Below, in pieces: positions 7,767 to 15,132 of a stretch of DNA of 64,000 nt (the first letter of the stretch is position 1; each line of letters opens with the position of its first letter). The stretch lies in assembly GCA_002471845.1 (NCBI GenBank), contig DKQT01000012.1:1-64000 (forward strand), written 5' to 3'. The notes under the pieces are model-generated. The model saw only the letters and a program-made list of their open reading frames with translations. It had not been told where the DNA came from and did no database searches. Both the position numbers and the translations under genes were made by a program. This DNA is from Fidelibacterota bacterium UBA7301 (GTDB lineage: Bacteria; Fidelibacterota; Marinisomatia; Marinisomatales; TCS55).

Positions 7767-10739
7767 ATGAAAACTAAAATGATTCTTTTCTTGTGGACGA
7801 TCTCCGTCCTGACCGCTCAGGTTGGACCGGCTAAAGAACTCCATAGGAATCCACCCCGAGCCTGGGCTTTGACCAATGCTATGGTCCATGCTGCCCCGGG
7901 CAAAACCATTGAAAACGGAACGGTCGTCCTGCGTGACGGGATGATAAGGGCGGTGGGCGCAAATGTAAAGATCCCGAAACAGGCCACCATTTTAGACATG
8001 GATGGCAAACACATCTACGCCGGTTTTATTGAAAGCTGGCTGGATGTAAAAACGGTTAAAAAGGATACATCCCTCCAAGCCAACTGGAATTCCAATATGC
8101 GGGCCTATCTCAGTGGAGCGGACTTGTTCCATCCGAAAGAAAAAAGCCTGAATGAACTTCGCAGCCTGGGATTTACAACGGCCCATATTGCGCCCAAAGG
8201 AGGCATTTTCCAGGGCACTTCAGGATTGGTCCAGTTGGGTAGCTCGCCGAAAATCTTAACCAACAACGTGGCCCAGGTTATCGAATACACCGCCAGAGGG
8301 TGGGGCAGTGTTGAATATCCTACCTCCCTGTTGGGCGCCATTGCTTTCATTCGCCAGGGATTTCTAGACGCGGGCTGGTATAGTAAATCCCAGCACATTC
8401 TTGAAAAGTACCCTGACGGGAATGAACCGATTCAATTTGATCGTTCCCTGGTGATTTTGGCTAAAGCAAAAAACAATAAACAACCATTTATATTCAGGAC
8501 GGGCAACGAACTGTATATAGACCGATCATCCAACATTGCCGATGAATTTGATTTAAATCTCTGGATCAAAGGGAACGGATATGAATACCGCCGCATCGAG
8601 GAGATGCCCGCCTCATTCATGATAATCCCCATGGATTTTCCCGCCAAACCGGATGTAGCCGATCCTCATAATGCCCTTCAGTATTCCACGGAACAACTGA
8701 AACATTGGGATATAGCTCCGGACAATGCGGCCAAACTGGCCGATGCGGGATTCCGTTTCGCCCTCACCAGCGCGGGATTAAAAAATAGATCCGATTTCAG
8801 GAAGAATCTTTCCCGAGCGGTGACACGCGGATTAGATGAAGCAGCAGCCCTGGCGGCACTCACTACCAATCCAGCCAAGGAAATGGGCCAGACGAAGCGG
8901 CTGGGCAAAGTGGCCCCCGGTTTTATCGCTAACATGGTGGTTACCGATGGCAATTATTTTGATGGCAAGTCTAAAGTTAAATCGGTTTGGATCGACGGGA
9001 ATGAATATGAGGTTTCTCCCGATCCCCTGGTGGATGTGGAAGGGAATTGGACCTTAAAAGAAGGCGGACATTCATGGATCTTATCCATTAAATCCGGCGG
9101 CGGCTCACTCAATGCTGATGAAAAAAAACTGATACTGGCCAATTTCAAATTGGACCAGGATCGCATCTCCTTCTCTGTTAACGCCGATACTTTACTCCAA
9201 AAAGGGGTGACGCGATTCCAAGGCACCATTATCGATGGAAAGGTAAGCGGCCAAGTAGCCTATGCCAATGGGAGTACCGGACTATGGTCAGCACAATTTG
9301 ATGAAGCGCCTGAAAAGAAAGAAAAGAAATCCAAAAAGGAAAAAGCCAGTGATCTTGCATTGGTATTCCCGGAAGGTGCCTACGGTCTTGATGGCGATGT
9401 GCCCAATCCAAAGACTATATTGATCAATGATGCTACCATCTGGACATCGGGACCGAAGGATATACTGAAAGAGTGGGATATCCTCTTCCAAGACGGAAAG
9501 GTAAAAAAGATTGCTAAGAATATTTCCATTCCCCGAGGAAATGCTTTGGTCATCGATGGAAAAGACAAACACGTCACACCGGGCCTCATCGACGCACACA
9601 GTCATATGGCGGGAGAATCCATCAATGAAGGTTTCCAGAATGTAACTGCCGAAGTTCGCATGAGAGACGTTATTGAGCCTAATGATGTGGCTATGTACCG
9701 GGCCCTGGCCGGGGGACTGACCACCATCAATTTGCTCCACGGATCGGCCAACCCAATTGGCGGACAAAATGTGGTCATGAAACTCCGTTGGGGCAGTTTT
9801 TCTAATGACCTGATCTTTAAACACGCACCCCAAGGCATCAAATTTGCCCTCGGTGAAAATGTAAAACGAAAGCGTTCATACGGCAGATATCCTGAAACAC
9901 GGATGGGGGTTGAACAGGTCATTCGCGACGCCTTCACAGCTGCCCGTGATTATAAAAAAGCCTGGGACACCTATAACAAGGATGTGAAACTACAGCGGTC
10001 TGCCATCCCCCCAAGACGGGACCTGGAGTTGGATGCTTTGGTTGAGATCATGGAAGGAAAACGATTGGTTCATTCCCATTCCTATCGCCAGGATGAGATA
10101 CTCATGCTGACACGCATTGCGGAGGATTTTGGATTTACCATGGCCACCTTTCAGCATGTATTGGAAGGTTATAAAGTGGCGGAACGTTTAGCGGAACACG
10201 GAGCCGGCGCATCAACATTTTCTGATTGGTGGGCCTATAAATACGAGGTGGTAGACGCTATCCCCTACAACGGCACCCTTATGACTAATGCGGGTGTAAC
10301 CGTTTCTTTCAATTCCGATAGCGATGAACTGGCCCGACGGATGAATTTGGAAGCGGCCAAAGCAGTAAAGTATGGTGGTCTCGACGAAGCAGAGGCATTG
10401 AAGTTCGTGACTATCAATCCGGCCAAACAGTTGAAGATCGATAAACATGTGGGATCATTGGAAGTGGGCAAGGATGCGGATTTCGTCATTTGGTCCGGCC
10501 ACCCACTCTCTACCTATTCCATCTGTGAGCAAACATGGCTGGACGGGAAGCAATATTTCTCCCTGGAGAATGATAAATACTTGAGAGAAAGAGATGGGAA
10601 AGTGAGAAATGATCTTATCCAGAAAATATTGAAAGCGCCCAATAATGGCGGCAAAAAGATGAAAGCCAAAGGAAGACGGGGCAACCGCTTCCATTCCTGT
10701 GACGCTTTTGAATCATATACATTTGAAGGAGAAGAATAA
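7767..10739 (+). CDS. Secreted tandem amidohydrolase (degenerate + active module)
   Basis: A signal peptide (ending near LTAQ) is followed by two imidazolonepropionase-like amidohydrolase modules joined by a beta-rich, lysine-rich linker of about 110 aa. The first module (to about residue 420) has lost the metal ligands: where HxH is expected it reads GFIESWLD, and later FALTSAG replaces the aspartate motif. The second module is intact, with HSH (His611, His613) after TPGLID, then HSHSYRQDEI, TFQHVLEGYK and FNSDSDE. ATG 7767 is chosen because GAGGAGG ends a few bases before it; an upstream TTG at 7755 lies inside that ribosome binding site. The stop overlaps the next start (TAATG). A periplasmic or surface hydrolase of peptides or cyclic amides is likely; the substrate is unknown. 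Confidence 0.82.
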   Translation: MKTKMILFLWTISVLTAQVGPAKELHRNPPRAWALTNAMVHAAPGKTIENGTVVLRDGMIRAVGANVKIPKQATILDMDGKHIYAGFIESWLDVKTVKKDTSLQANWNSNMRAYLSGADLFHPKEKSLNELRSLGFTTAHIAPKGGIFQGTSGLVQLGSSPKILTNNVAQVIEYTARGWGSVEYPTSLLGAIAFIRQGFLDAGWYSKSQHILEKYPDGNEPIQFDRSLVILAKAKNNKQPFIFRTGNELYIDRSSNIADEFDLNLWIKGNGYEYRRIEEMPASFMIIPMDFPAKPDVADPHNALQYSTEQLKHWDIAPDNAAKLADAGFRFALTSAGLKNRSDFRKNLSRAVTRGLDEAAALAALTTNPAKEMGQTKRLGKVAPGFIANMVVTDGNYFDGKSKVKSVWIDGNEYEVSPDPLVDVEGNWTLKEGGHSWILSIKSGGGSLNADEKKLILANFKLDQDRISFSVNADTLLQKGVTRFQGTIIDGKVSGQVAYANGSTGLWSAQFDEAPEKKEKKSKKEKASDLALVFPEGAYGLDGDVPNPKTILINDATIWTSGPKDILKEWDILFQDGKVKKIAKNISIPRGNALVIDGKDKHVTPGLIDAHSHMAGESINEGFQNVTAEVRMRDVIEPNDVAMYRALAGGLTTINLLHGSANPIGGQNVVMKLRWGSFSNDLIFKHAPQGIKFALGENVKRKRSYGRYPETRMGVEQVIRDAFTAARDYKKAWDTYNKDVKLQRSAIPPRRDLELDALVEIMEGKRLVHSHSYRQDEILMLTRIAEDFGFTMATFQHVLEGYKVAERLAEHGAGASTFSDWWAYKYEVVDAIPYNGTLMTNAGVTVSFNSDSDELARRMNLEAAKAVKYGGLDEAEALKFVTINPAKQLKIDKHVGSLEVGKDADFVIWSGHPLSTYSICEQTWLDGKQYFSLENDKYLRERDGKVRNDLIQKILKAPNNGGKKMKAKGRRGNRFHSCDAFESYTFEGEE

Positions 10740-12058
10740 TGAAACGGATAATATTAACACTGATCTTCTCTTCTTTTATTTTTGCAAATGACCAGATACC
10801 GGCCCCGCCTCAGAAGCATCCGATCCTTCTGAAAAATGGTATCATTCACACCGTTTCTAATGGTGTTATCAATGGATCTATCCTTTTTGATAAAGGCAAG
10901 ATTACCCATGTGGGGGAATATATTTCACCACCGGCTGGTGCGGAAGTCATCGACCTTGAAGGTAAACACGTTTATCCCGGTTTTATCGCCGCTGTTTCAG
11001 GAATCGGATTGGTAGAGATCAATGCCGTTGATGTAACCAATGACCATTCCGAAAGGGGTGATTTCAATCCCAATGTAAGAGCTAACGTGGCCTACAACCC
11101 TGATTCAGAGATCATCCCCACCACCCGTTCCAATGGCGTTTTGATTGCCAATGTGGCACCAAGTTCAGGACTGGTGTCCGGCCAATCATCCATTATGATG
11201 ATGGACGGCTGGACCTGGGAAGATGCCACTTTTGCTCATCCCAGCGGATTGCATGTGAACTGGCCCGGTATGGGGATCCAAAGTGGTGGACGATTTCGAA
11301 TGCCAGCTGATAAGCAAAAAAAGCGGCGCCAAGAAGCACTCAAAGGTTTGGATGATATGATCAAAGAAGGCCGGGCCTATACGCGACTACGCCAAACCCA
11401 ATCCCGTAAGGCAGAAGATTATCACCATGAGGATCTACGCCTGGAAAGTCTGATTCCATACGTCCAAGGGAAACGGCCCATCTATGTCCACGCCAATGAA
11501 GTGCGCCAAATCGAAGCGGCAGTCCATTGGGCCAACCGCCACGAAGTGAAGATCATTATTGTGGGCGGTAAAGATGCTTGGCGGACGACTGATCTGCTGC
11601 GGATAAATAAAGTCCCGGTCATCTATGAAGGTGTGACGGCACTACCCAACCGGCGATTTGAAGATTATGACCAAGCCTATAAGGGACCAGCCTTACTTCA
11701 TGAAGCAGGTGTTCAGTTCTGTATTGCCTCTTCTGGTTCTGCCGGCGGTGCATACCGTGTACGAAACTTGCCCAATCAAGCTGCCATGGCAGCAGCTTAT
11801 GGCTTGCCCAAAGATGCGGCCTTGCGGTCTATCACATTGTCAGCGGCAGAAGTGATCGGCATTGCTGACCGGGCCGGATCGTTAGAATCCGGTAAAGATG
11901 CCACTTTATTCATTTCAACTGGCGATCCTCTAGAGATTCGTACCAACGTGTTGCAGGCCTACATCCAGGGGCGGAAAATTGATATGAATGATCATCATAA
12001 ATCGCTCTATCATAAATATCAGGAGAAGTACAGACAGTTGGGGATTTTGGAAGAGTAA
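10739..12058 (+). CDS. Secreted amidohydrolase-like protein lacking metal ligands
   Basis: A 439-aa paralogue with a signal peptide (ending FANDQ) and the beginning and end of the amidohydrolase fold: LKNGIIHTVSNG, GKHVYPGFIA and, near the C-terminus, AAEVIGIADRAGSLESGKDA. The catalytic centre is missing: GFIAAVSG replaces GFIDxHxH, and IASSGSAGG replaces the aspartate motif. A histidine in YVHANEVRQ remains. It is translationally coupled to the tandem amidohydrolase (stop and start share one base) and followed by a strong terminator, so it probably forms a complex with the product of that gene. It may be a non-catalytic subunit (inference). Confidence 0.8.
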   Translation: MKRIILTLIFSSFIFANDQIPAPPQKHPILLKNGIIHTVSNGVINGSILFDKGKITHVGEYISPPAGAEVIDLEGKHVYPGFIAAVSGIGLVEINAVDVTNDHSERGDFNPNVRANVAYNPDSEIIPTTRSNGVLIANVAPSSGLVSGQSSIMMMDGWTWEDATFAHPSGLHVNWPGMGIQSGGRFRMPADKQKKRRQEALKGLDDMIKEGRAYTRLRQTQSRKAEDYHHEDLRLESLIPYVQGKRPIYVHANEVRQIEAAVHWANRHEVKIIIVGGKDAWRTTDLLRINKVPVIYEGVTALPNRRFEDYDQAYKGPALLHEAGVQFCIASSGSAGGAYRVRNLPNQAAMAAAYGLPKDAALRSITLSAAEVIGIADRAGSLESGKDATLFISTGDPLEIRTNVLQAYIQGRKIDMNDHHKSLYHKYQEKYRQLGILEE

Positions 12059-12075
12059 TTAAAAACGATAACTCA

Positions 12076-12099
12076 GCACAGGAAGTATACGTCCTGTGC
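12076..12099 (+). promoter_or_regulatory. Hairpin after the amidohydrolase operon
   Basis: gcacagga and tcctgtgc form a perfect 8-base stem around an 8-base loop, 18 bases after the operon stop and just before the intrinsic terminator. It could stabilise the 3' end of the transcript. It has no U-tract of its own. Confidence 0.5.
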
Positions 12100-12110
12100 G
12101 CGAGGATCCA

Positions 12111-12146
12111 AAAAAAAGAGGGGTGAGAAATCAACCCTCTTTTTTT
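12111..12146 (+). terminator. Bidirectional intrinsic terminator
   Basis: aaaaaaagaggg (12111-12122) pairs perfectly with ccctcttttttt (12135-12146), giving a 12-base stem with a T-tract on the plus strand and the mirror T-tract on the minus strand. It separates the convergent amidohydrolase operon and the porin/flavoprotein operon and can serve both. Confidence 0.9.
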
Positions 12147-12189
12147 AAAGGATTCGGTGCGGAAACGAATCCTGATTTGTAGAAGGAGG

Positions 12190-12675
12190 TTAATGAGGAG
12201 AAATTGATTCTTTGAATATGATGTAAGACATAAAATAAAAAGAGACATACATTAAAATCCCAGAGACCATGATGACATAAACAAAACTAGAATGGACAAA
12301 TCTAATTGCAAAAAAAGATCCAAAAGTAACAAGTGTAGAAATTAGAGGTTCAATCATTAAAAAAAATTTCCACTTCGAAGGTAAACTATTCGTAAAAAAC
12401 ATTAAAGCACCTACGACTAAGAATATAATTGCAAAGGCAATAATATGGGTGTGGGTGGTCAACAATAAGGCTTCAATTGATTTTGGATACATTTCTGGGA
12501 TATCAAAATCAGAGGAAACCGGATCACCAGTATAGTATGTTTGTGTACCTTTGACCGAGTAATCTGTATTATAGCCTACATAGATTAAACCGATTGTAAC
12601 ACCAATGGTCAGTACAATTATAAAAACAGCAATAAGTATTTTTAATTCTTTAGGAAAAGATTGAATTGAATTCAT
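12190..12675 (-). CDS. Four-TM membrane protein of the porin/flavoprotein operon
   Basis: Not a family I can name. The 161-aa protein has four hydrophobic helices (about residues 11-36, 74-97, 103-127 and 130-153). Helix 2 begins with TTHTHIIAFAI; the two histidines at a membrane boundary recall haem- or metal-binding membrane proteins, but no cofactor is proven. A periplasmic loop (TYYTGDPVSSDF) follows helix 1. The start codon overlaps the stop of the FMN-binding gene (ATGA), so the two are translated in tandem. A role as the inner-membrane partner that passes electrons to the flavoprotein is inference from context. Confidence 0.65.
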   Translation of the reverse strand: MNSIQSFPKELKILIAVFIIVLTIGVTIGLIYVGYNTDYSVKGTQTYYTGDPVSSDFDIPEMYPKSIEALLLTTHTHIIAFAIIFLVVGALMFFTNSLPSKWKFFLMIEPLISTLVTFGSFFAIRFVHSSFVYVIMVSGILMYVSFYFMSYIIFKESISPH

Positions 12676-13202
12676 CTTACTGATAATTGTGATTTGATGA
12701 AAGGAAACACCAAACTGAGTTTCATCACGCCTGTGGTCATACTATACACTGATATGGTTGCACCTGAAATCCCATCTATGTCATCACCTATTAAAAATTT
12801 AGATTTTCCAGATCGACCAACAAATTGCCCATTCCATTTTTTGCTGGCAATTTCACCGCCATAGGGTTCCCTATATTTCACAACGTGGGAATTCATAATA
12901 TTTCCATTTACATCGTAAATCACCAAGAATGTAATTGGCATGGATAACCCTTTTACATTATCAAGTAGTCCATAAGCAACGACATTATTATCCCCATGAA
13001 TTGTCCATGTATAAATAAAATCCTTAAAAAAGCGTTGATGAACTTTTTTTTCAATTTTAGTTGTAATATTTTTATCTAATGATACCTTTTTCATGGTCAG
13101 AATTATTGAATCACCAAATTGCCTGTAAAGGTGTTTTTCAACATCTTCTCTTATGCCCCCTAAAAGGCATGACCCCCATAAAATCAATAATCCACAGCTC
13201 AA
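12672..13202 (-). CDS. Exported FMN-binding domain protein (putative flavinylated)
   Basis: An extracytoplasmic FMN-binding (NqrC/RnfG-type) domain protein. The C-terminal motif DGISGAT (Thr149 in the numbering used here) matches the D-x-x-S-G-A-T consensus at which ApbE attaches FMN to threonine. A hydrophobic N-terminal segment with a cysteine (LLILWGSC) suggests export and perhaps lipidation, though the box is not classical. The frame is open far upstream into the porin gene, but that part is overlap. No ATG or GTG precedes the hydrophobic segment: candidates are TTG at 13202 (chosen here) and a non-standard ATC at 13217, which would give MRRYFLSC and lies 9 bases after a GGAGG. The start is therefore uncertain. 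ApbE is not in the window. Confidence 0.75.
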   Translation of the reverse strand: MSCGLLILWGSCLLGGIREDVEKHLYRQFGDSIILTMKKVSLDKNITTKIEKKVHQRFFKDFIYTWTIHGDNNVVAYGLLDNVKGLSMPITFLVIYDVNGNIMNSHVVKYREPYGGEIASKKWNGQFVGRSGKSKFLIGDDIDGISGATISVYSMTTGVMKLSLVFPFIKSQLSVR

Positions 13203-13224
13203 AAAGTATCTACGGATATTGGAG

Positions 13225-13265
13225 AACCTCCGATGTCTGATGTCTCGCCCACCGGAGGTTTTTTT
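13225..13265. promoter_or_regulatory. Hairpin covering the ribosome binding site of the FMN-binding gene
   Basis: aacctccg (13225-13232) and cggaggtt (13253-13260) form a perfect 8-base stem with a 20-base loop. Read on the minus strand, the second arm contains GGAGG (13231-13227), the only Shine-Dalgarno-like site for the FMN-binding gene, so folding would hide it. Read on the plus strand, the same hairpin is followed by seven T and looks like a terminator, although no plus-strand gene precedes it. The loop repeats gacatc. Confidence 0.55.
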
Positions 13266-13287
13266 GGTTACACGCTTCGAATTTTGA

Positions 13288-14358
13288 TTAGAAATTATAT
13301 CCCACACCCAGGTTAATGAGGGTTGATTTATCCACTTCTTTATCGGTGTATGTTTTGGTGCCGTAATCCAATTTAAAGGCAATTTGATTCGTGGGTTTAT
13401 AGGTTAAACCAAACATCATTTTACTGTAATGCCTTTTATCTTCAGATTCATGCCCTACACCAGGATTAATATCTGTTAGTCGAATCCACGGATAGAGCTT
13501 TCCACTCAGGTTCAGCATTTTTCCAATATCATAACCCAGGTCAACATAGTAACCGGTAGAAGATTTGGCACTGTGATCAGTGTAGCTGATATTCCCCCAC
13601 TCAGCAACAGCCATGATGTCATTCCCATCATACTTAAGGTGTGTTTCCATCAAGGACACACCGATCGGTTTTAGTCCTTCTTCAGAACGGAGAGCTTTCG
13701 TAGTGGAGTACGACCCGCCGATCCTTAAACTGGGGATACCCGTGTAAGCAACTCGGCCATTGTATAGCAACTCTTGGGCATTTGCTTTATATCCTTTTTG
13801 ACGTCCCCCGCGGATGCCCTGACTCCAGTTGGATGCAATTCCATCACCATTCAATCCTTCATGGATCACGGCTTTCCATGAAAAGTCCTTTGCTTGTCCA
13901 TAAATGGCAACACCATTGCCAAACCATGTGGTTGGGATGATATACTTGGAATATTCAGGTCGCTCTACAGATAAAAACAATGGCGGTTCATGAAAGTCGT
14001 TTAACAGACCTACAGAAGGCAAAATAACACCGGCCTGGAAACCATATTTATCTGTGTGATAGTTAACGAACGCCTGTTCCAGTTCTAATTCACCATTTCC
14101 ATCTTTTACATAATTATGTTCCAGTTCAACTTCAGATTTAAAGGACCATTTTTCCGTCCAGTTAAATCCATAATATATAATGAAGCGGTGAAAATCCATT
14201 TTTTTAACTGCTTCACCTTCCTCTTTTTGGGATGAATTATAATGGAGTTCGCCATAACCACCGATGTTATAGGACGGCTCAAAAAATTCATCCTGGGCAG
14301 CGATCATATTGGCTATTATACTCAACAGTACAATCCCCTCTATCATGTGCTTTATCAT
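13288..14358 (-). CDS. Outer-membrane porin
   Basis: A 356-aa secreted beta-barrel with a signal peptide ending in IAAQDE, many alternating hydrophobic/aromatic strands (for example YGELHYNS, SFKSEVELEHNY, YGFQAGVILP) and the terminal aromatic motif LGVGYNF recognised by the BAM machinery. It resembles the phosphate-selective-porin/DUF-type porins common in FCB bacteria. It is the first gene of an operon with an FMN-binding protein and a 4-TM protein, and a Fur-like box lies upstream, so uptake of a metal complex or a redox-active compound is a reasonable guess. The substrate is not readable. Confidence 0.82.
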   Translation of the reverse strand: MIKHMIEGIVLLSIIANMIAAQDEFFEPSYNIGGYGELHYNSSQKEEGEAVKKMDFHRFIIYYGFNWTEKWSFKSEVELEHNYVKDGNGELELEQAFVNYHTDKYGFQAGVILPSVGLLNDFHEPPLFLSVERPEYSKYIIPTTWFGNGVAIYGQAKDFSWKAVIHEGLNGDGIASNWSQGIRGGRQKGYKANAQELLYNGRVAYTGIPSLRIGGSYSTTKALRSEEGLKPIGVSLMETHLKYDGNDIMAVAEWGNISYTDHSAKSSTGYYVDLGYDIGKMLNLSGKLYPWIRLTDINPGVGHESEDKRHYSKMMFGLTYKPTNQIAFKLDYGTKTYTDKEVDKSTLINLGVGYNF

Positions 14359-14393
14359 TGATTTTCCTCTTATTAAAGTAATTAATTATTAGT

Positions 14394-14412
14394 AATGAGA
14401 CTGAATCTCATT
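14394..14412. promoter_or_regulatory. Fur-like inverted repeat upstream of the porin operon
   Basis: tgagact-g-aatctca (14396-14410) is a 7-1-7 inverted repeat with one mismatch, extended by aa/tt on the two sides. It matches the Fur pattern TGAtAaTnAtTaTCA at 10 of 14 positions. It lies 36 bases upstream of the porin ATG, between the porin operon and the divergent TetR gene. The regulator is inferred; no fur gene is in the window. Confidence 0.4.
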
Positions 14413-14505
14413 TGCAAATATATGAATTTAAATATTTCCGATGCAAATATTTTTTACATTTTTTAATTAAATCCTTGTTAGAAGATTGAACTGAACGTAA
14501 AATAG

Positions 14506-14519
14506 ACCGACCAGTCGGT
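14506..14519. promoter_or_regulatory. TetR-type operator at the start of the fad operon
   Basis: accgac-ca-gtcggt is a perfect inverted repeat of the ACCGACYRGTCGGT type typical of TetR/AcrR operators. It ends six bases before the ATG of the TetR gene, where a ribosome binding site would be expected, so repressor binding would block transcription start or a leaderless message. It probably autoregulates the whole beta-oxidation operon. Confidence 0.75.
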
Positions 14520-14525
14520 TTATTA

Positions 14526-15122
14526 ATGGATCAAAAGAGACAAGATTTACGCAAGGAACAGATTTTAGACGCAGCCCTCACCGTCTTAATTCAAAATGGA
14601 TATGATGGATCACGTATGGATGACGTGGTTCAGGAATCCCAATTAAGCAAGGGCGCTATCTATTGGTATTACAAATCCAAAAAAGATATGTACCTGGACC
14701 TGGTTAATTTTTGGGTCTTTCGCTATAGCCCTACCTTGAACCACTTGGTTGAAAATGATCAGTCTGCTCCCGATCAATTGAAAAGTCTGTTCAATTATTT
14801 TATTGATCAGTATGAATCTGATCCCGACCCTTTTTTTGCCCTGACTGAGTTTTGGTCCATGGCCCAGAAGGATTCGGATTTTAGCAACAAACTTCAGAAA
14901 GTCTATTCTCAATTTCTTGAAGTGCTTGAAAAAATTATCACCAAAGGAGTACGCGAAAACGTATTCAAAAAACTTGATGTTCGTATTACAGCCATGTCTA
15001 TTATGTTGAATGTGGAATCCATCAATTGGTTTACCCTTTTTGATAGACATGGGGTAAGCGCCAGAGATTATATACAAACAATCAGTGATTTTATCCTGGC
15101 TGGTCTAATGAAAAAGAAATGA
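14526..15122 (+). CDS. TetR-family regulator of fatty acid degradation (FadR-like)
   Basis: A 198-aa TetR regulator. The N-terminal helix-turn-helix is clear: ILDAALTVLIQNGYDGSRM, then VVQESQLSKGAIYWYYKSKKDMY. The C-terminal ligand domain is variable. It is the first gene of an operon with acyl-CoA dehydrogenase, thiolase, a PAQR protein and a FadB/FadN protein. Bacillus subtilis FadR is also a TetR protein controlling fadNAE and is released by acyl-CoA, so the same logic is likely here. The operator abuts the start codon and I see no Shine-Dalgarno sequence, so a leaderless message is possible. Confidence 0.88.
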   Translation: MDQKRQDLRKEQILDAALTVLIQNGYDGSRMDDVVQESQLSKGAIYWYYKSKKDMYLDLVNFWVFRYSPTLNHLVENDQSAPDQLKSLFNYFIDQYESDPDPFFALTEFWSMAQKDSDFSNKLQKVYSQFLEVLEKIITKGVRENVFKKLDVRITAMSIMLNVESINWFTLFDRHGVSARDYIQTISDFILAGLMKKK

Positions 15123-15132
15123 GGTAATAATT

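Noticed and set aside
9288..9833. A 181-codon minus-strand frame
   Set aside because: Antisense shadow of the active amidohydrolase module; no ribosome binding site or recognisable domain.
13225..13265. Plus-strand intrinsic terminator in the porin operon
   Set aside because: All genes from 12.2 to 14.4 kb are on the minus strand, so no plus-strand transcript is expected; masking of the ribosome binding site explains the stem better, although the T-tract keeps the other reading possible.
13203..13382. N-terminal extension of the FMN-binding protein to 13382
   Set aside because: It overlaps the porin C-terminus and puts the signal sequence in the middle of the protein; the extension lacks a supported start.
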